Source of the DNA: Sphaeroforma arctica JP610
Lineage: Eukaryota; Opisthokonta; Ichthyosporea; Ichthyophonida
Length of the DNA stretch: 22,572 nt
Assembly: GCF_001186125.1 (NCBI RefSeq)
Contig: NW_014039599.1
Coordinates: 6,130 to 28,701 of the forward strand
Reading direction: 5' to 3'
In this document: piece by piece, positions 1 to 8,659 of the stretch
Position numbering within the stretch: the first letter of the stretch is position 1
How the letters are laid out: each line of letters opens with the position of its first letter
Program-made: the position numbers and the translations under genes
The notes under the pieces: generated by a model
What the model was told of the DNA's origin: nothing
The model's input: only the letters and a program-made list of their open reading frames with translations
Databases searched by the model: none

Positions 1-767
1 AAAATTATTCGATTGCTTTTACAAAGAATATAAAAGGTTTTTTTAAAACAAACATATTTATTTTGAAAAATCAATCTGTTCAACGTATTTATGTATTTAA
101 AAAACCCCCCTCTTATTATAAACTTTTTTATATATAATATTTATATACTTTTTTTATAATATTTAAATACTTGGAACCTAAAATTTAAAGCAAATTACCA
201 TATATATATAGACAGCATATTTAAATTTTAAAATGCAGAAATTCCAATAAGGCCACGCCGCCACATTGTGTGTCTAGTGTCAGCTGCGAATCTCATTTGT
301 TTTTTTTAGAAATACGTTACGCCATAGCCTCCTGAAAATTGAACATTTTATAAATATTAGGACTGTCACTTTTGGATTGCAACCCTTTTTTTAATCTTCT
401 ATTTTTAAATTGCCACGGATTCGTGGAGAGTTCAGTTTTATATATATATATTTATTTATTTTGTCTTTTTTTTGGTGTCAATATGATAATTATATATAAA
501 GACAACATATTTGTCTTAACTTTTTCAAAAACACAATCCATCTTGTTAGATTTCAGAAGGCTATTTGTTTAATTTTGTTTTGTTTTTAATACAATACAGA
601 ACAAAACAAAAATACATATATATGAACAAACATTGTAAATATTTTTGTTTTATTGTAGCTATAAATTTTTCTACATTTTTTTAACAAAATCATAAAAACA
701 AAAGCCATCGGATTGGTAGGGAATATATTAAACGGTGTATTTATTTTAAAAGCAGGACGCAGAATGA
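1..767. other. AT-rich intergenic DNA, no gene seen
   Basis: This stretch is strongly AT-rich with poly-T, poly-A and short TA runs. The small open frames in it have no recognisable domain, signal peptide or conserved counterpart in the other copies of the locus, so I do not call a gene. A short module around 246-300 (an AAATTCCAA-like start, then GTCAGCTGCGAATCTCAT) recurs in the same orientation around 9380-9430 upstream of the first oxygenase gene. It is probably a dispersed or duplicated non-coding fragment. Confidence 0.6.
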
Positions 768-1911
768 CCAACAGAGTACGTATTTAGTATTGTCATAGAT
801 GGTATGAACCCTAGTTACGAAGTTGTTTGGCGTTCCTTATTATTGTTCTCATTTGTTGAGATAGAAAATTAATCATGCACTATATTAGTAGTTCCTGCTT
901 CGTGCGATTAATAAAGTAAATATATGATATCTTCTGTCGGACATCCACAGTCTGCAATCAGCATGTGCGCATTTATGAATTCATGGCACTAATATCTGGA
1001 AGTCGAGCTCTACATATTTTGGATGATATCTCCCTCGTTTGTGATTGTATATATCTTGTTTTTATGTCCAAATTTTATATCTAGACGTGAATTGGCCACA
1101 ATAGAGGCGTAGATATTTTATTTACTTTGACATACCTCACGGTGCTGATATTAAAGGTAGAAGTAATCTGATCAGAAAAGGAATTGAAACCCACATACAA
1201 TGACATTATGATTAAGAGTGCTGCCTGATTCAGATCAAAACTAGCGAAGTCGGAGATAAATCTGCACAATGGTTGTAAATTTGAACATGGTATAATTGGG
1301 CTGCAATACGTATTGGAAGCGATAGAGAATTCTATGAAAGCGACCATCCCAAATCAGCTATAGCCACCAAGGCAAACTAGATATCGTATGTTGTACATTG
1401 TGCTGTATACAGATGATTTGTTGTTTTCACTAGAACAATTTCGCCATAATCAAAATCAAGTATGGTCATTGTGGCCTACTATTTATCAAACAGCATAGTG
1501 TACAAATCTATCAATCTGCCGACACGTGCAAAATCGTACGAAATGTACTTTGCGCGTGTTCAGGTATATTCCGTTCCCAGTTTAGGATTTCGCAATATAT
1601 CTCGTAGTAGCTAAAAATAGATATGTGCTATATAATGGAATATTTGTTCACAATTGTTGTTATAATGGTGACATGGTCCTTCCAAAAAAAATCTTCCAAT
1701 GTGGGTATATATATTTCTTCTGAATGACCTACTCGTAAATCAAAATCGTAATGAATCACCAGTACTTATGTTTAGTAGTATCCGGCATACATATCCTAGA
1801 TGTTGCAATTAAATATTTGACAACAAACGGGTATAAGACCCAAATGGTGTAAGGGTCACTTTCGAAGCTCATGGACATTCTATTTAAAACTAAGCTGAAG
1901 CTCAGTACTAG

Positions 1912-2157
1912 ACAGGTGGTCCCTAAGCGACATTCTGCAAATTCTTGTCCATGGTTACTAGTTTCTTCCGCAACGAAGCATAGTGTTTTGTACTGGCACA
2001 TGCCATGATACTGCTCGTGTATACAGTGCATAGACCAATGATTGAAAGCAGGCTTTATTTACATCACAATTAGCTGACTAATCAATAATATACGCGAAGC
2101 AGTTAGTGCGCTCCTTATTTTCTTGACCCACGTTTTGTAGAGATCGAAATTGTTCGG
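1912..2157 (-). pseudogene. decayed relative of the cysteine-rich secreted protein gene (remnant 1)
   Basis: About 0.5 kb beyond the stop of the neighbouring cysteine-rich gene and on the same strand, two blocks can be aligned to the intact family. One block (about 2116-2157) reads NNFDLYKTWVKK, matching SSFELCKKWIKD at residues 25-36. The other (about 1912-2019) contains EQYHGMC and NHGQEFAECR, matching DQCHDM at residues 74-79 and HDGCELPECR at 94-103, with codon-level similarity. The region between them is degraded and there is no continuous frame or signal peptide. I call it a decayed ancient paralog. Chance similarity is possible, but the same blocks recur beside the other copies. Confidence 0.5.
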
Positions 2158-2575
2158 ACGATTAGTATTTGTCCAACAACCCGTTCCTTGGTTATATAGT
2201 TTCCGGCAGTGAATCAGCCTCAAATTCCACTTCAGACCGCTTCTTCATAGTATATGCTGTTGTTTAACAACAGATGCTGGTCAAGATTGTTCTGCTCAAT
2301 GAATTCAGGAAACACTGTTGGTGACAGCTACCATCTTTAGACAATGCGATACAAATTTATATGCACAAAGATATTTAAGAGAGAATTTCGAAGACCAATT
2401 AGCAAAAGCGAGTGTTTAAGTGTCCCGCTGAAACTCATCAATCCCTGCCTTAGATTCTGACCACCGAGGAAGCGATCGTCACCTAGAGTACGATCATCAG
2501 AATAGACGAGCCAAAGACACATCATATGTATTTTACAAACAATTGTGACATATCTAAATATAATACAACTTGTGT

Positions 2576-2581
2576 TTTATT
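2576..2581 (-). terminator. poly(A) signal of cysteine-rich gene 1
   Basis: TTTATT on the plus strand is AATAAA on the minus strand. It lies about 70 bases beyond the stop codon of the gene at 2651-3223, in a context (GAATAAAACACAAGTTG) shared with the poly(A) signal of the gene at 6109-6681. Confidence 0.7.
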
Positions 2582-2650
2582 CAGCGTTGTTTTCGCGCTT
2601 CTTTCGCGATATAATATAACAGTATCACTATTTAGAAAATAGGAAATCGT

Positions 2651-3223
2651 TTAATCTTTGCAACAGAAGTGGGATGCACACTTCATATTGCGATGACTGT
2701 TGTTGAACCAGCGTTGACATTTTCTGTTGTTCTTGACTTTCTTGTTATACTTATCCTTGCACACATCCTGGTTATTGTTCTTGCATGTTAGCCATTCGGA
2801 ATTGGGCTCCTCACGACACTCAGCAATCTCACAACCATCTTCACCCAGTTTGAATCCCCACTGGCAGTACATCTCAAATTCCATCTGGGGCTTAGCTGCA
2901 GGGCATGATTTAGGACGGCACTCGGGAAGTTTACATCCATCGTGACCAGTCTTGTACCCATTGTCACACGGGGACTTGCTCGGAATCATGTCATGGCATT
3001 GATCGGGTGTGCAACACAAAACCATTGGATCAAATGTGGACCAAGAAACTCCATGGGGCTTGATTCGTACATCCTTAGCTAGCTCATTGTATTTAAAACC
3101 TGCTGGACACTCGTTATCTTTTATCCACTTCTTACATAACTCGAAACTGCTGGTCCCGGAGGAACTGGCCATGGTTACAGCCGAAGCGCTGGCGAGGACG
3201 AAGGTAGTGGCAAAGAACTTCAT
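2651..3223 (-). CDS. secreted cysteine-rich protein with two antistasin-like half repeats (copy 1)
   Basis: Intact single-exon gene, 190 aa, unknown function. Residues 1-19 form a typical signal peptide (MKFFATTFVLASASAVTMA), so the product should be exported. The mature part is Cys-rich. An N-terminal block (about 25-82) carries a Cys pair at 70-71. Two repeats of pattern C-x10-C-x4-C-R (86-103 and 120-137, cores NGYKTGHDGC and WGFKLGEDGC) recall half of an antistasin-type inhibitor domain. A basic C-terminal block (147-190) ends in CC and has an N-glycosylation sequon near 174. This copy is the odd one: residues 82-83 are SK where the others have CG, so it has 18 cysteines, not 19, and residue 98 is Lys instead of Glu. 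It is divergently paired with the gene at 6109-6681. Protease inhibition or cell-surface adhesion are guesses; the family is not one I recognise by name. Confidence 0.9.
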   Translation of the reverse strand: MKFFATTFVLASASAVTMASSSGTSSFELCKKWIKDNECPAGFKYNELAKDVRIKPHGVSWSTFDPMVLCCTPDQCHDMIPSKSPCDNGYKTGHDGCKLPECRPKSCPAAKPQMEFEMYCQWGFKLGEDGCEIAECREEPNSEWLTCKNNNQDVCKDKYNKKVKNNRKCQRWFNNSHRNMKCASHFCCKD

Positions 3224-3767
3224 GTTAGTGAAAATACAACTCTATGGTAATTGATCGTGTTGTTTTGTGTTATTAACTTATTTGTAGAATGTGATATTAT
3301 CCTATCAAAGTTATCCGCTTATATACGTATAGTTCCACTTGTTAGAGAGCCTGTTATATTGGTAAGAATTGAATTCTTTTGTACTATGTATGTACATAAA
3401 CTGTGGTCATGATTTTATGCAAGATGATGGGACTGTCATTGATGCAACTTGCGCCTTTATTTTAAAAACGTCTGATACTATTTAATCTGTTTTTGTTCTT
3501 AAGAATTTTCTTTATATAAAATAAGGCAAACAATTGTTTTAATAGTAAAAAACGAGCATAAATAAAAACAAAAATAGAAACAAAAGGAGTATTTACATAC
3601 GACCTAAGTATTTAGATTGTTCACATTTCAGTTCATTGTCTGATTATCAGTCTTATTTCGGTTTTAAGAAATGCTAAATAAATCACACACGGACACACCC
3701 TCCTTGTCACTTGAGTTGCTAGTAAATATAGAAATTCAGAACAGTCAGATTAATTTTGAGATTCAGA
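3224..3767. other. divergent spacer, minus-gene promoter side
   Basis: Non-coding upstream DNA of the gene at 2651-3223. Positions 3224 to about 3470 are homologous to 16493-16720, including a CCAATATAA-like motif read on the minus strand and a TTTTATGCAAGA block near 3414. The rest is AT-rich with no recognised feature. Confidence 0.6.
3318..3325 (-). promoter_or_regulatory. TATA-like box of cysteine-rich gene 1
   Basis: On the minus strand the sequence reads GTATATAAG about 95-100 bases before the ATG. The surrounding block (GGAACTAT-CGTATATA, then ATAACTTT and CATATTCTACAAATAA-like text) is shared with the promoter of the other minus-strand copy near 16573-16580 but not with the plus-strand copies. 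This supports a minus-type promoter. Confidence 0.45.
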
Positions 3768-3769
3768 TA

Positions 3770-4323
3770 GGGGTGGACTACAAAAACAGTAGGTTTTTGG
3801 AAGACGGGGATTTTACTATAAAGGTTGACCCAGAGGTACTTTAATTATTGACGTTCATTGGTCGTTAATTAGTATGACGAGTTAGTCGCGCATTTTTAAT
3901 CTCATCCCGATCGGCCTATTGGTTCAAAAGGTAGGGCTAATACTGGTTTGTACCAGAGATGGGTCAAACAAGCCATACGTAGGTGCTGTGAGTGTGTAGG
4001 TCCATGTACACCCATCCCATGATCGTAGGATCAATGTATGTTACTTTAAGGATATATGTGCACGCACAGTGACTCAGAAGATGTGTTACTTGTACCTCGT
4101 ATTTTCACTGGTACAAAATATACTAGGTAGAGAAACTGGTACCTGAAATACACCTCCAGAGTCGCTGTGCGTGCACGTATATCCTCCCAAAGGCTGACTC
4201 GTCTAGATGAACATTTTAAGTTATCTAACGACCAATGAGCGTACATTAATAATGTACCTCTGGGTCAACCACTATAGTAAAAATCTCCCGTCACCAAAAG
4301 CCAATATTTTTGTTGTCCACCCC
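3770..4323. mobile_element. nested foldback MITE (554 bp), TA or unclear target duplication
   Basis: The ends are inverted copies of each other: GGGGTGGACTACAAAAA at the left and TTTTTGTTGTCCACCCC at the right. They are followed inward by matching blocks (GGTTGACCCAGAGGTAC against GTACCTCTGGGTCAACC, and TCATTGGTCGTTA against TAACGACCAATGA), so each arm exceeds 100 bp. TA flanks both ends (3768-3769 and 4324-4325), consistent with Tc1/mariner-type insertion. The AGGGGTGG terminus also resembles hAT ends, but I see no convincing 8-bp duplication. A second inverted repeat is nested inside (about 4049-4075 against 4158-4184, around TGTGCACGCACAG). There is no transposase, so it is non-autonomous. 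It is absent from the equivalent spacer of module 2 (16493-18021), so it inserted after the module duplication or was lost from the other copy. Confidence 0.8.
4049..4186. repeat. internal inverted repeat of the foldback element
   Basis: GGATATATGTGCACGCACAG at the left is matched by the inverse of CTGTGCGTGCACGTATATCC at the right. The inner part (around CTGGTAC and GTACC) can extend the stem. It forms a hairpin inside the larger foldback element and may be an older element captured by it, or part of a two-tier foldback design. Confidence 0.65.
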
Positions 4324-4325
4324 TA

Positions 4326-5974
4326 TTGAACTCGAATTTTTAAATAAATAAATAAAAGAACAATATATAAATAGAAATTCACGAATGACAGCAAAATACT
4401 GAAATTGAGCATATCATGTGCTTGCTCATGCTGACTAGCTGTGCTTGCTGTCATCATCATGTCTTGCTGTGTCTTGTTGAGGAGTAGTTTGTCTTGTTGC
4501 CTGTTGGACACTGGCGCTAAAGAGTAGACTGTAGAGTGTAGAGTGACTGTATATGTACTGCGTACTGTATACACTCTATACAGTATACACTATACTGTAA
4601 AGTAACTGTATAGTTTTGAATCTATAAGAAGCGAGAGGAGGAGGCGAGAGGTGACTGGGAGTAGACTCGCTGAGTCTGGACTCTGGACTCTGAACTCTAA
4701 AGTGTGGACTCTGGAGTGTGGACTCTGGACTCTGGTAAGACCGTAAGTCTGAGCTCTGGGATTCTACATAGAGCCTAACCTCATTACGTTTCCCTTTAAA
4801 ACGAAAAAAGAAAGAAAGAAAAAGCGTTTACATACGTTAAAAGTTTATTGTATTTTTTTGAGGCGGCCTAACTGTCACGAATTGTCCTATTTTTCACTTT
4901 GTGTCAGTTGTGAATAGTTTCAAATCGCCTGTTCATAAAAATAGAGCCCATTTTTATAAAAACAAATAAAAAATTGAACCCTCAGCCGGGCCTCAGGCAT
5001 ATAGGAGTGAAGATCACTGAAGTCAGTGAAGGAATTCGGAAGAATCAAGATCAAGAGTAAAAGCTGAGTCAGCCTGCAAACCAAGATATTATTTATCACT
5101 TTCGTTTGTCAATATTTATTGGCTATTGCTACATATGAAGGGGGAGCATTACTCTGTATTAATCAGACAGTCTCAGTCTCACAGAGTGACAGTGTCAGAC
5201 TTTCAGTCTTTTTTAGTATTTACCATGTATTTCTTAATTTTTTAAATACAACCATATAAACCTTCTTGTGCTCAATACTGAATACTGAATAGTGATTAGT
5301 GAATACATACGTATTTAATATTTACCCTAATACTGAATACATACACAAAAATAATCATATAAATTGTTTGTTTTTAAAAGATTTAAACAATAATAGTAAA
5401 GTAAATATGTTAGATGTATCCCTGGATCTATTTATAGCAGACTTTTATTAAAAAAAAAGGAACAATGGAGTCAGAAACTCAGAGACTCAAAATCCTATAG
5501 AACTCTGCACTCTGTAGCAAGAATCTGTAAAACAAAAGCAAAATTGAGTAAACTAAGTCAAAAATCGAGTAAGTCAAAAGGCTCGAAAACAATTGGTCTC
5601 AGCGGGAACCAGTTCGGAATGGTTAAAACTTTATGCTGCTGCATAAAATTCGAATATGGAATGAGATCCAGAATACAAATATAGAAAACACTCAAAATTA
5701 CCTATTACTCATGCTACGATCTATACCTCTTGCGGACTGCAACTTGCAACACAACAAACTCGTGATGCTTAAAACTACTCATTGTACATACTCAAACGCT
5801 CCGGGCGGGCCTCCGGCTCAACACGCATAAACATTTAAAAAAACCATAACCTACTATTTTTTGGATAGAAATTTGTCCAGAGCCTCAGTGAGGGCCATGT
5901 GAAAACCTTCAAATTTTGAACTATTACTTAGAAACTTGAGGATCGAAATATCGGTAAAATATACTGTGTTGTTA
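4326..5974. other. divergent spacer, low-complexity and plus-gene upstream DNA
   Basis: No gene seen. The stretch contains degenerate tandem text (GGACTCT units at 4674-4735, GAATACTGAATA-type units around 5270-5345) and an IR-rich stretch at 4530-4615 (repeated CTGTATA and TATACAG). From about 5590 on it is homologous to 17430-17890 in module 2, sharing GGAACCAGTTCGGAATGG and AAAACTTTATG. Short open frames here are not conserved between the two modules, which argues against coding. Confidence 0.6.
4674..4735. repeat. degenerate GGACTCT tandem repeat
   Basis: Several imperfect copies of TCTGGACTCTGGACTCT-type units occur in a row. A reduced version (CCAAAGTCTGGACTCTAAGTCTGGA) is seen near 16879-16903 in the equivalent spacer of module 2, so the repeat existed before the duplication and then changed in copy number. 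Confidence 0.6.
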
Positions 5975-5994
5975 CCTGGTGAATAGCTCGACAC
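5975..5994 (+). promoter_or_regulatory. conserved upstream box of the plus-strand cysteine-rich gene
   Basis: The 20 bases CCTGGTGAATAGCTCGACAC are identical at 17875-17894 in front of the other plus-strand copy, at similar distance from the ATG (about 115 and 128 bases), while the sequence around them has diverged. I see no equivalent in front of the minus-strand copies. It is a candidate transcription-factor site or core promoter element. Confidence 0.45.
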
Positions 5995-6108
5995 GCATCA
6001 AATTTGTTTTTTGGCATGGGTATTAAAGCGTTAAAAAATCATACATAAGTGTCAGAATCACTCGAACGTAAACAACAACGAATACTACAACTTTATCTCG
6101 CCACCAAA

Positions 6109-6681
6109 ATGAAGTTCTTTACCACTACCCTTGTCCTCGCCAGCGCTTCGGCTGTTACCATTGCCAGTTCCCCCGGAACCAGCAGTTTCGAGCTGTGTAA
6201 GAAGTGGATCAAAGACAACGAATGTCCAGTAGGTTTTAAATACAACGAACTAGCTAAGGATGTCCGAATTAAGCCCCATGGAGTTTCTTGGTCCACATTT
6301 GACCCTATGGTTTTGTGTTGCACACCCGATCAGTGCCATGACATGATACCGTGTGGGTCTCCATGTGACAATGGATACAAGACTGGTCACGATGGATGTG
6401 AACTTCCCGAGTGCCGACCTAAATCATGCCCTGCAGCTAAGCCCCAGATGGAATTTGAGATGTACTGCCAGTGGGGATTCAAACTGGGTGAAGATGGTTG
6501 TGAGATTGCTGAGTGTCGTGAGGAGCTCAATTCCGAATGGCTAACATGCAAGAACAATAACCAGGATGTGTGCAAGGATAAGTATAACAAGAAAGTCAAG
6601 AACAACAGAAAATGTCAACGCTGGTTCAACAACAGTCATCGCAATATGAAGTGTGCATCCCACTTCTGTTGCAAAGATTAA
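6109..6681 (+). CDS. secreted cysteine-rich protein with two antistasin-like half repeats (copy 2)
   Basis: Intact, intron-less, 190 aa. I chose the ATG at 6109 (context CCACCAAAATGAAG) because it gives the same MKFF signal peptide as the other copies; the upstream in-frame extension lacks an ATG. The signal peptide covers about residues 1-19. The mature protein has 19 cysteines (30, 39, 70, 71, 76, 82, 86, 97, 102, 107, 120, 131, 136, 147, 155, 169, 182, 187, 188), an odd number, so one may be free or form an intermolecular bond. The two C-x10-C-x4-C repeats lie at 86-102 and 120-136. It differs from copy 1 at 9 residues by my reading. It shares Asn149-Asn150 and the terminal Asp with copy 1, in contrast to module 2. 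Its promoter resembles that of copy 4 and its 3'UTR that of copy 1. Confidence 0.92.
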   Translation: MKFFTTTLVLASASAVTIASSPGTSSFELCKKWIKDNECPVGFKYNELAKDVRIKPHGVSWSTFDPMVLCCTPDQCHDMIPCGSPCDNGYKTGHDGCELPECRPKSCPAAKPQMEFEMYCQWGFKLGEDGCEIAECREELNSEWLTCKNNNQDVCKDKYNKKVKNNRKCQRWFNNSHRNMKCASHFCCKD

Positions 6682-6749
6682 ATGATTTTCTATGTTCTTA
6701 AATGGTGATACTGTTAGTATATTGCGAATGAAGCGCGAAAGCAACACTG

Positions 6750-6755
6750 AATAAA
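6750..6755 (+). terminator. poly(A) signal of cysteine-rich gene 2
   Basis: AATAAA lies about 70 bases after the stop, in the context CACTGAATAAAACACAAG, nearly the same as in copy 1. Confidence 0.7.
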
Positions 6756-7004
6756 ACACAAGTTGTATTATATTTAGAATATCACAATTCCTTTAATATT
6801 CTGATAATTGTACGTCGAGGTGGCGATCGGGTTCTCGGTTCTCAGGATTCGACGAGCCTCTCAGTGGTACAATACTCTATTAATGTCAGCGGGCCTATTA
6901 ATCACATAAATACTCGTGTCTGCTGACACTAAACTACTGGGCTTCAAAGTCTTCTTCAGAATATAAATCCAGAATCTTGGCACTTTATGTCTATGTATCG
7001 TATG

Positions 7005-7112
7005 CACGAGCAGTATCATGATATGCGCCAGAACAGAAGAATATGCTTCGTTGTGGACATAACTAGTGTCCATAGCCACAAAGTTTTAGAACGTCGCCAG
7101 GGACTATATGTC
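7005..7112 (+). pseudogene. decayed relative of the cysteine-rich secreted protein gene (remnant 2, shortest)
   Basis: The block HEQYHDM aligns with PDQCHDM (residues 73-79 of the intact family) and with remnant 1, and the following 80 or so bases align with remnants 1 and 4 at the DNA level (ATATGCTTCGTTGTGGACATAACTAG). The part matching the N-terminal FELCKKWIKD block is missing here, which fits the apparent deletion in this flank. Support comes mainly from homology to remnants 1 and 4. Confidence 0.4.
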
Positions 7113-8329
7113 CACCACTGAGCTCCAACTTAAAAATGAAAATAGAATGTTCTACAGTGAGTATCACAGCAGTAGGAATCTAAACTGATATATTGAAAAT
7201 AAATTAGAGATGCCGGCAAATACTATCCAACATTCGTAACGGTGACTGTTTACGGTATTGATCGAAGAGTAAGTTATTCAGAAGAGGTTTTTTAACCCAC
7301 TTTGAAAGAAAGAAAGGTTGCCAGAACCATATCACCACCCGAAGAACAATTGTAAACAGATAGTACTTCCTATAGCATATGTCTGTTTTTAGCTGCGATT
7401 TGTTTTGCAAAACACCAAAAGAGAAGGAAGAAGTGAACGGAATGTACCTTAAACGAGCAAAGTTTCACGGAGTGTCTTTCGCTATAAATTTAGTTTAATT
7501 ACTGTAGGTGGCCAGGAGACTGAGAAACTTTTACATGACAGTACATTATGCTGTGTAGTTGATAGTAGGCTATGTCCATGATTGGTTTGTCCCTTATTGG
7601 CTTCAGGTATAGCCAAATCGCTCCTCAAACGTCGAATTGTCTGTAGACACGCACAATGTACAGGAGATAATACTGAATTTGCCTTGGTGACTATAGCTGA
7701 TTCACAGTGGTTAACCTTTAAATATACTAAGAAGTATACCAAGCTGCCTCTGAAACAGATTATAACTCCATCATACCATATTCAAATTCACTACCATTGT
7801 ACTGATTTATCTCCGAATCAGAATCAGGCAGTGCATCAAATCCTAACGTCATATCTGGTATCTATTTTACTTCCTGTGATTACTTTTAATTTCAATATCG
7901 GCATCGTAAAGCATGATATAACAATGTGGTATAACCTCCAGTCATTGGTCGTTCTGCAACGAATATAACATATGTCACTCATTATACACACTCCTCTAAT
8001 ATGGATAATTCACGCTCAGGTACGAAATCATCGATTGTGAACGCAAAGAAGAAGAAAATCGTACCAAGACATATAATATGCATGTTACTGACGGAAATCA
8101 AGTTTAATCACCAACGAGGAAGGTATCTTCCAAGGTCTATTGGGCTCAATTTCCAGTAAGTCGTGCCATGGATCCAACAATATGCACATGTCGCAGGATT
8201 CAGGAACTACTTATAGTGTATGGTTCTTTATTTATCTCGACAGATGAGAACAATAATAAAGAACACTAAAAACAACTTCGGAACTAACATCATGCGTGCG
8301 TATCAACCCTGAAAAATCTGCTGGCCTTA

Positions 8330-8551
8330 GGCGGTTCCAAATCGATTTTTGTTTTGTTTCTGCTAACATTTCCCCAAAAAAAAGTAAGAGGCAGGCGCCT
8401 ATACTTTACCCTTCTCCAAGCCAGTTTCTACTAAACCAGATATATTTTTCCAAGAAGAAGGCGAAAATTGGGTTCGGGCCCCAAAACCCTAACATTAATT
8501 TCGGGCCTATATCTAGCAGAAACAAAAATCGACTTGGAAGTTGGAACCGCC
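8330..8551. mobile_element. Tourist-like MITE (PIF/Harbinger type), 222 bp
   Basis: The termini are inverted: GGCGGTTCCAAATCGATTTT at the left, and at the right the inverse of TTGGAACCGCC, preceded by AGCAGAAACAAAAATCGACT, which pairs with the left-arm stretch AATCGATTTTTGTTTTGTTTCTGCT. The element is flanked by direct TTA on both sides (8327-8329 and 8552-8554), the TWA target duplication expected of PIF/Harbinger. There is no coding capacity. The same position in the flank after copy 4 (near 20653) carries no such element. Confidence 0.75.
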
Positions 8552-8594
8552 TTACCTATCCGTTGGTTATATATCTGGGCTGCTATACGACAAA

Positions 8595-8648
8595 GACATG
8601 TCTTCTTAACTAACTAGTTTCAGGCCTGTCGCGACATGTCTTCTTAAC
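8595..8648. repeat. two-copy direct repeat, 38-bp period
   Basis: GACATGTCTTCTTAAC occurs at 8595-8610 and again at 8633-8648, each followed by a related AACTAGT/AAATAGT tail. Small local duplication of unknown meaning. Confidence 0.7.
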
Positions 8649-8659
8649 CAAATAGTCTA

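Larger units (their letters stand above)
768..2650 (-). repeat. 3' flank module, copy 1 (inverted relative to copies 2 and 4)
   Basis: Read on the minus strand, the DNA downstream of the first cysteine-rich gene is homologous along most of its length to 6682-8326 and 18595-20665 on the plus strand, and in part to 15100-15919 on the minus strand. Shared landmarks, read on the minus strand, are the 3'UTR with its poly(A) signal, a CACGAGCAGTATCATG block, a CCTTGGTGGCTATAGCTGAT-like block near 1350, a GATCTGAATCAGGCAG-like block near 1230, and ATTCTGCGTCCTGC near 760. The copies differ by many substitutions and indels and share no long open frame, so the module as a whole looks non-coding. It belongs to the duplicated unit carrying the cysteine-rich genes. 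Confidence 0.7.
6682..8326 (+). repeat. 3' flank module, copy 2
   Basis: Homologous to the inverse of 768-2650 and to 18595-20665. Landmarks are GTCAGCGGGCCT near 6889, the CACGAGCAGTATCATG block at 7005, TATAGCTGATTCACAGTGG near 7693, GAATCAGAATCAGGCAG near 7817, and GACAGATGAGAACAATAATA near 8240. Compared with the other copies it lacks a segment near 6990. Open frames in it (for example around 7582-7968) are only partly alignable with those in copies 1 and 4 and are not preserved as a frame, so I do not call a gene. The right end meets the Tourist-like element at 8327. Confidence 0.65.

Noticed and set aside
3770-4323. hAT assignment of the foldback element
   Set aside because: The AGGGGTGG ends look hAT-like, but no convincing 8-bp direct repeat flanks it; TA on both sides fits better, so the superfamily is left open.
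6049-6108. N-terminal extension upstream of cysteine-rich copy 2 (and 17932-18021 of copy 4)
   Set aside because: It begins at GTG or TTG rather than ATG, the extensions are unrelated to each other, and they would hide the signal peptide.
6387-6605. Antisense open frames of 72 and 76-81 codons inside each of the four cysteine-rich genes
   Set aside because: They are conserved only because the sense coding sequence is conserved; they lack domains, and the sense frame has the signal peptide and the cysteine pattern.
7582-7968. 128-codon plus frame in 3' flank copy 2, with partial look-alikes at 1081-1347 (-) and 19941-20183 (+)
   Set aside because: A few short matches (FDLNQ-like, VKHDI) come from DNA homology of the flank; indels shift the frames between copies, so coding is not supported.
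8296-8613. 105-codon plus frame across the Tourist-like element
   Set aside because: It runs through both terminal repeats of the MITE; there is no domain and no counterpart elsewhere.
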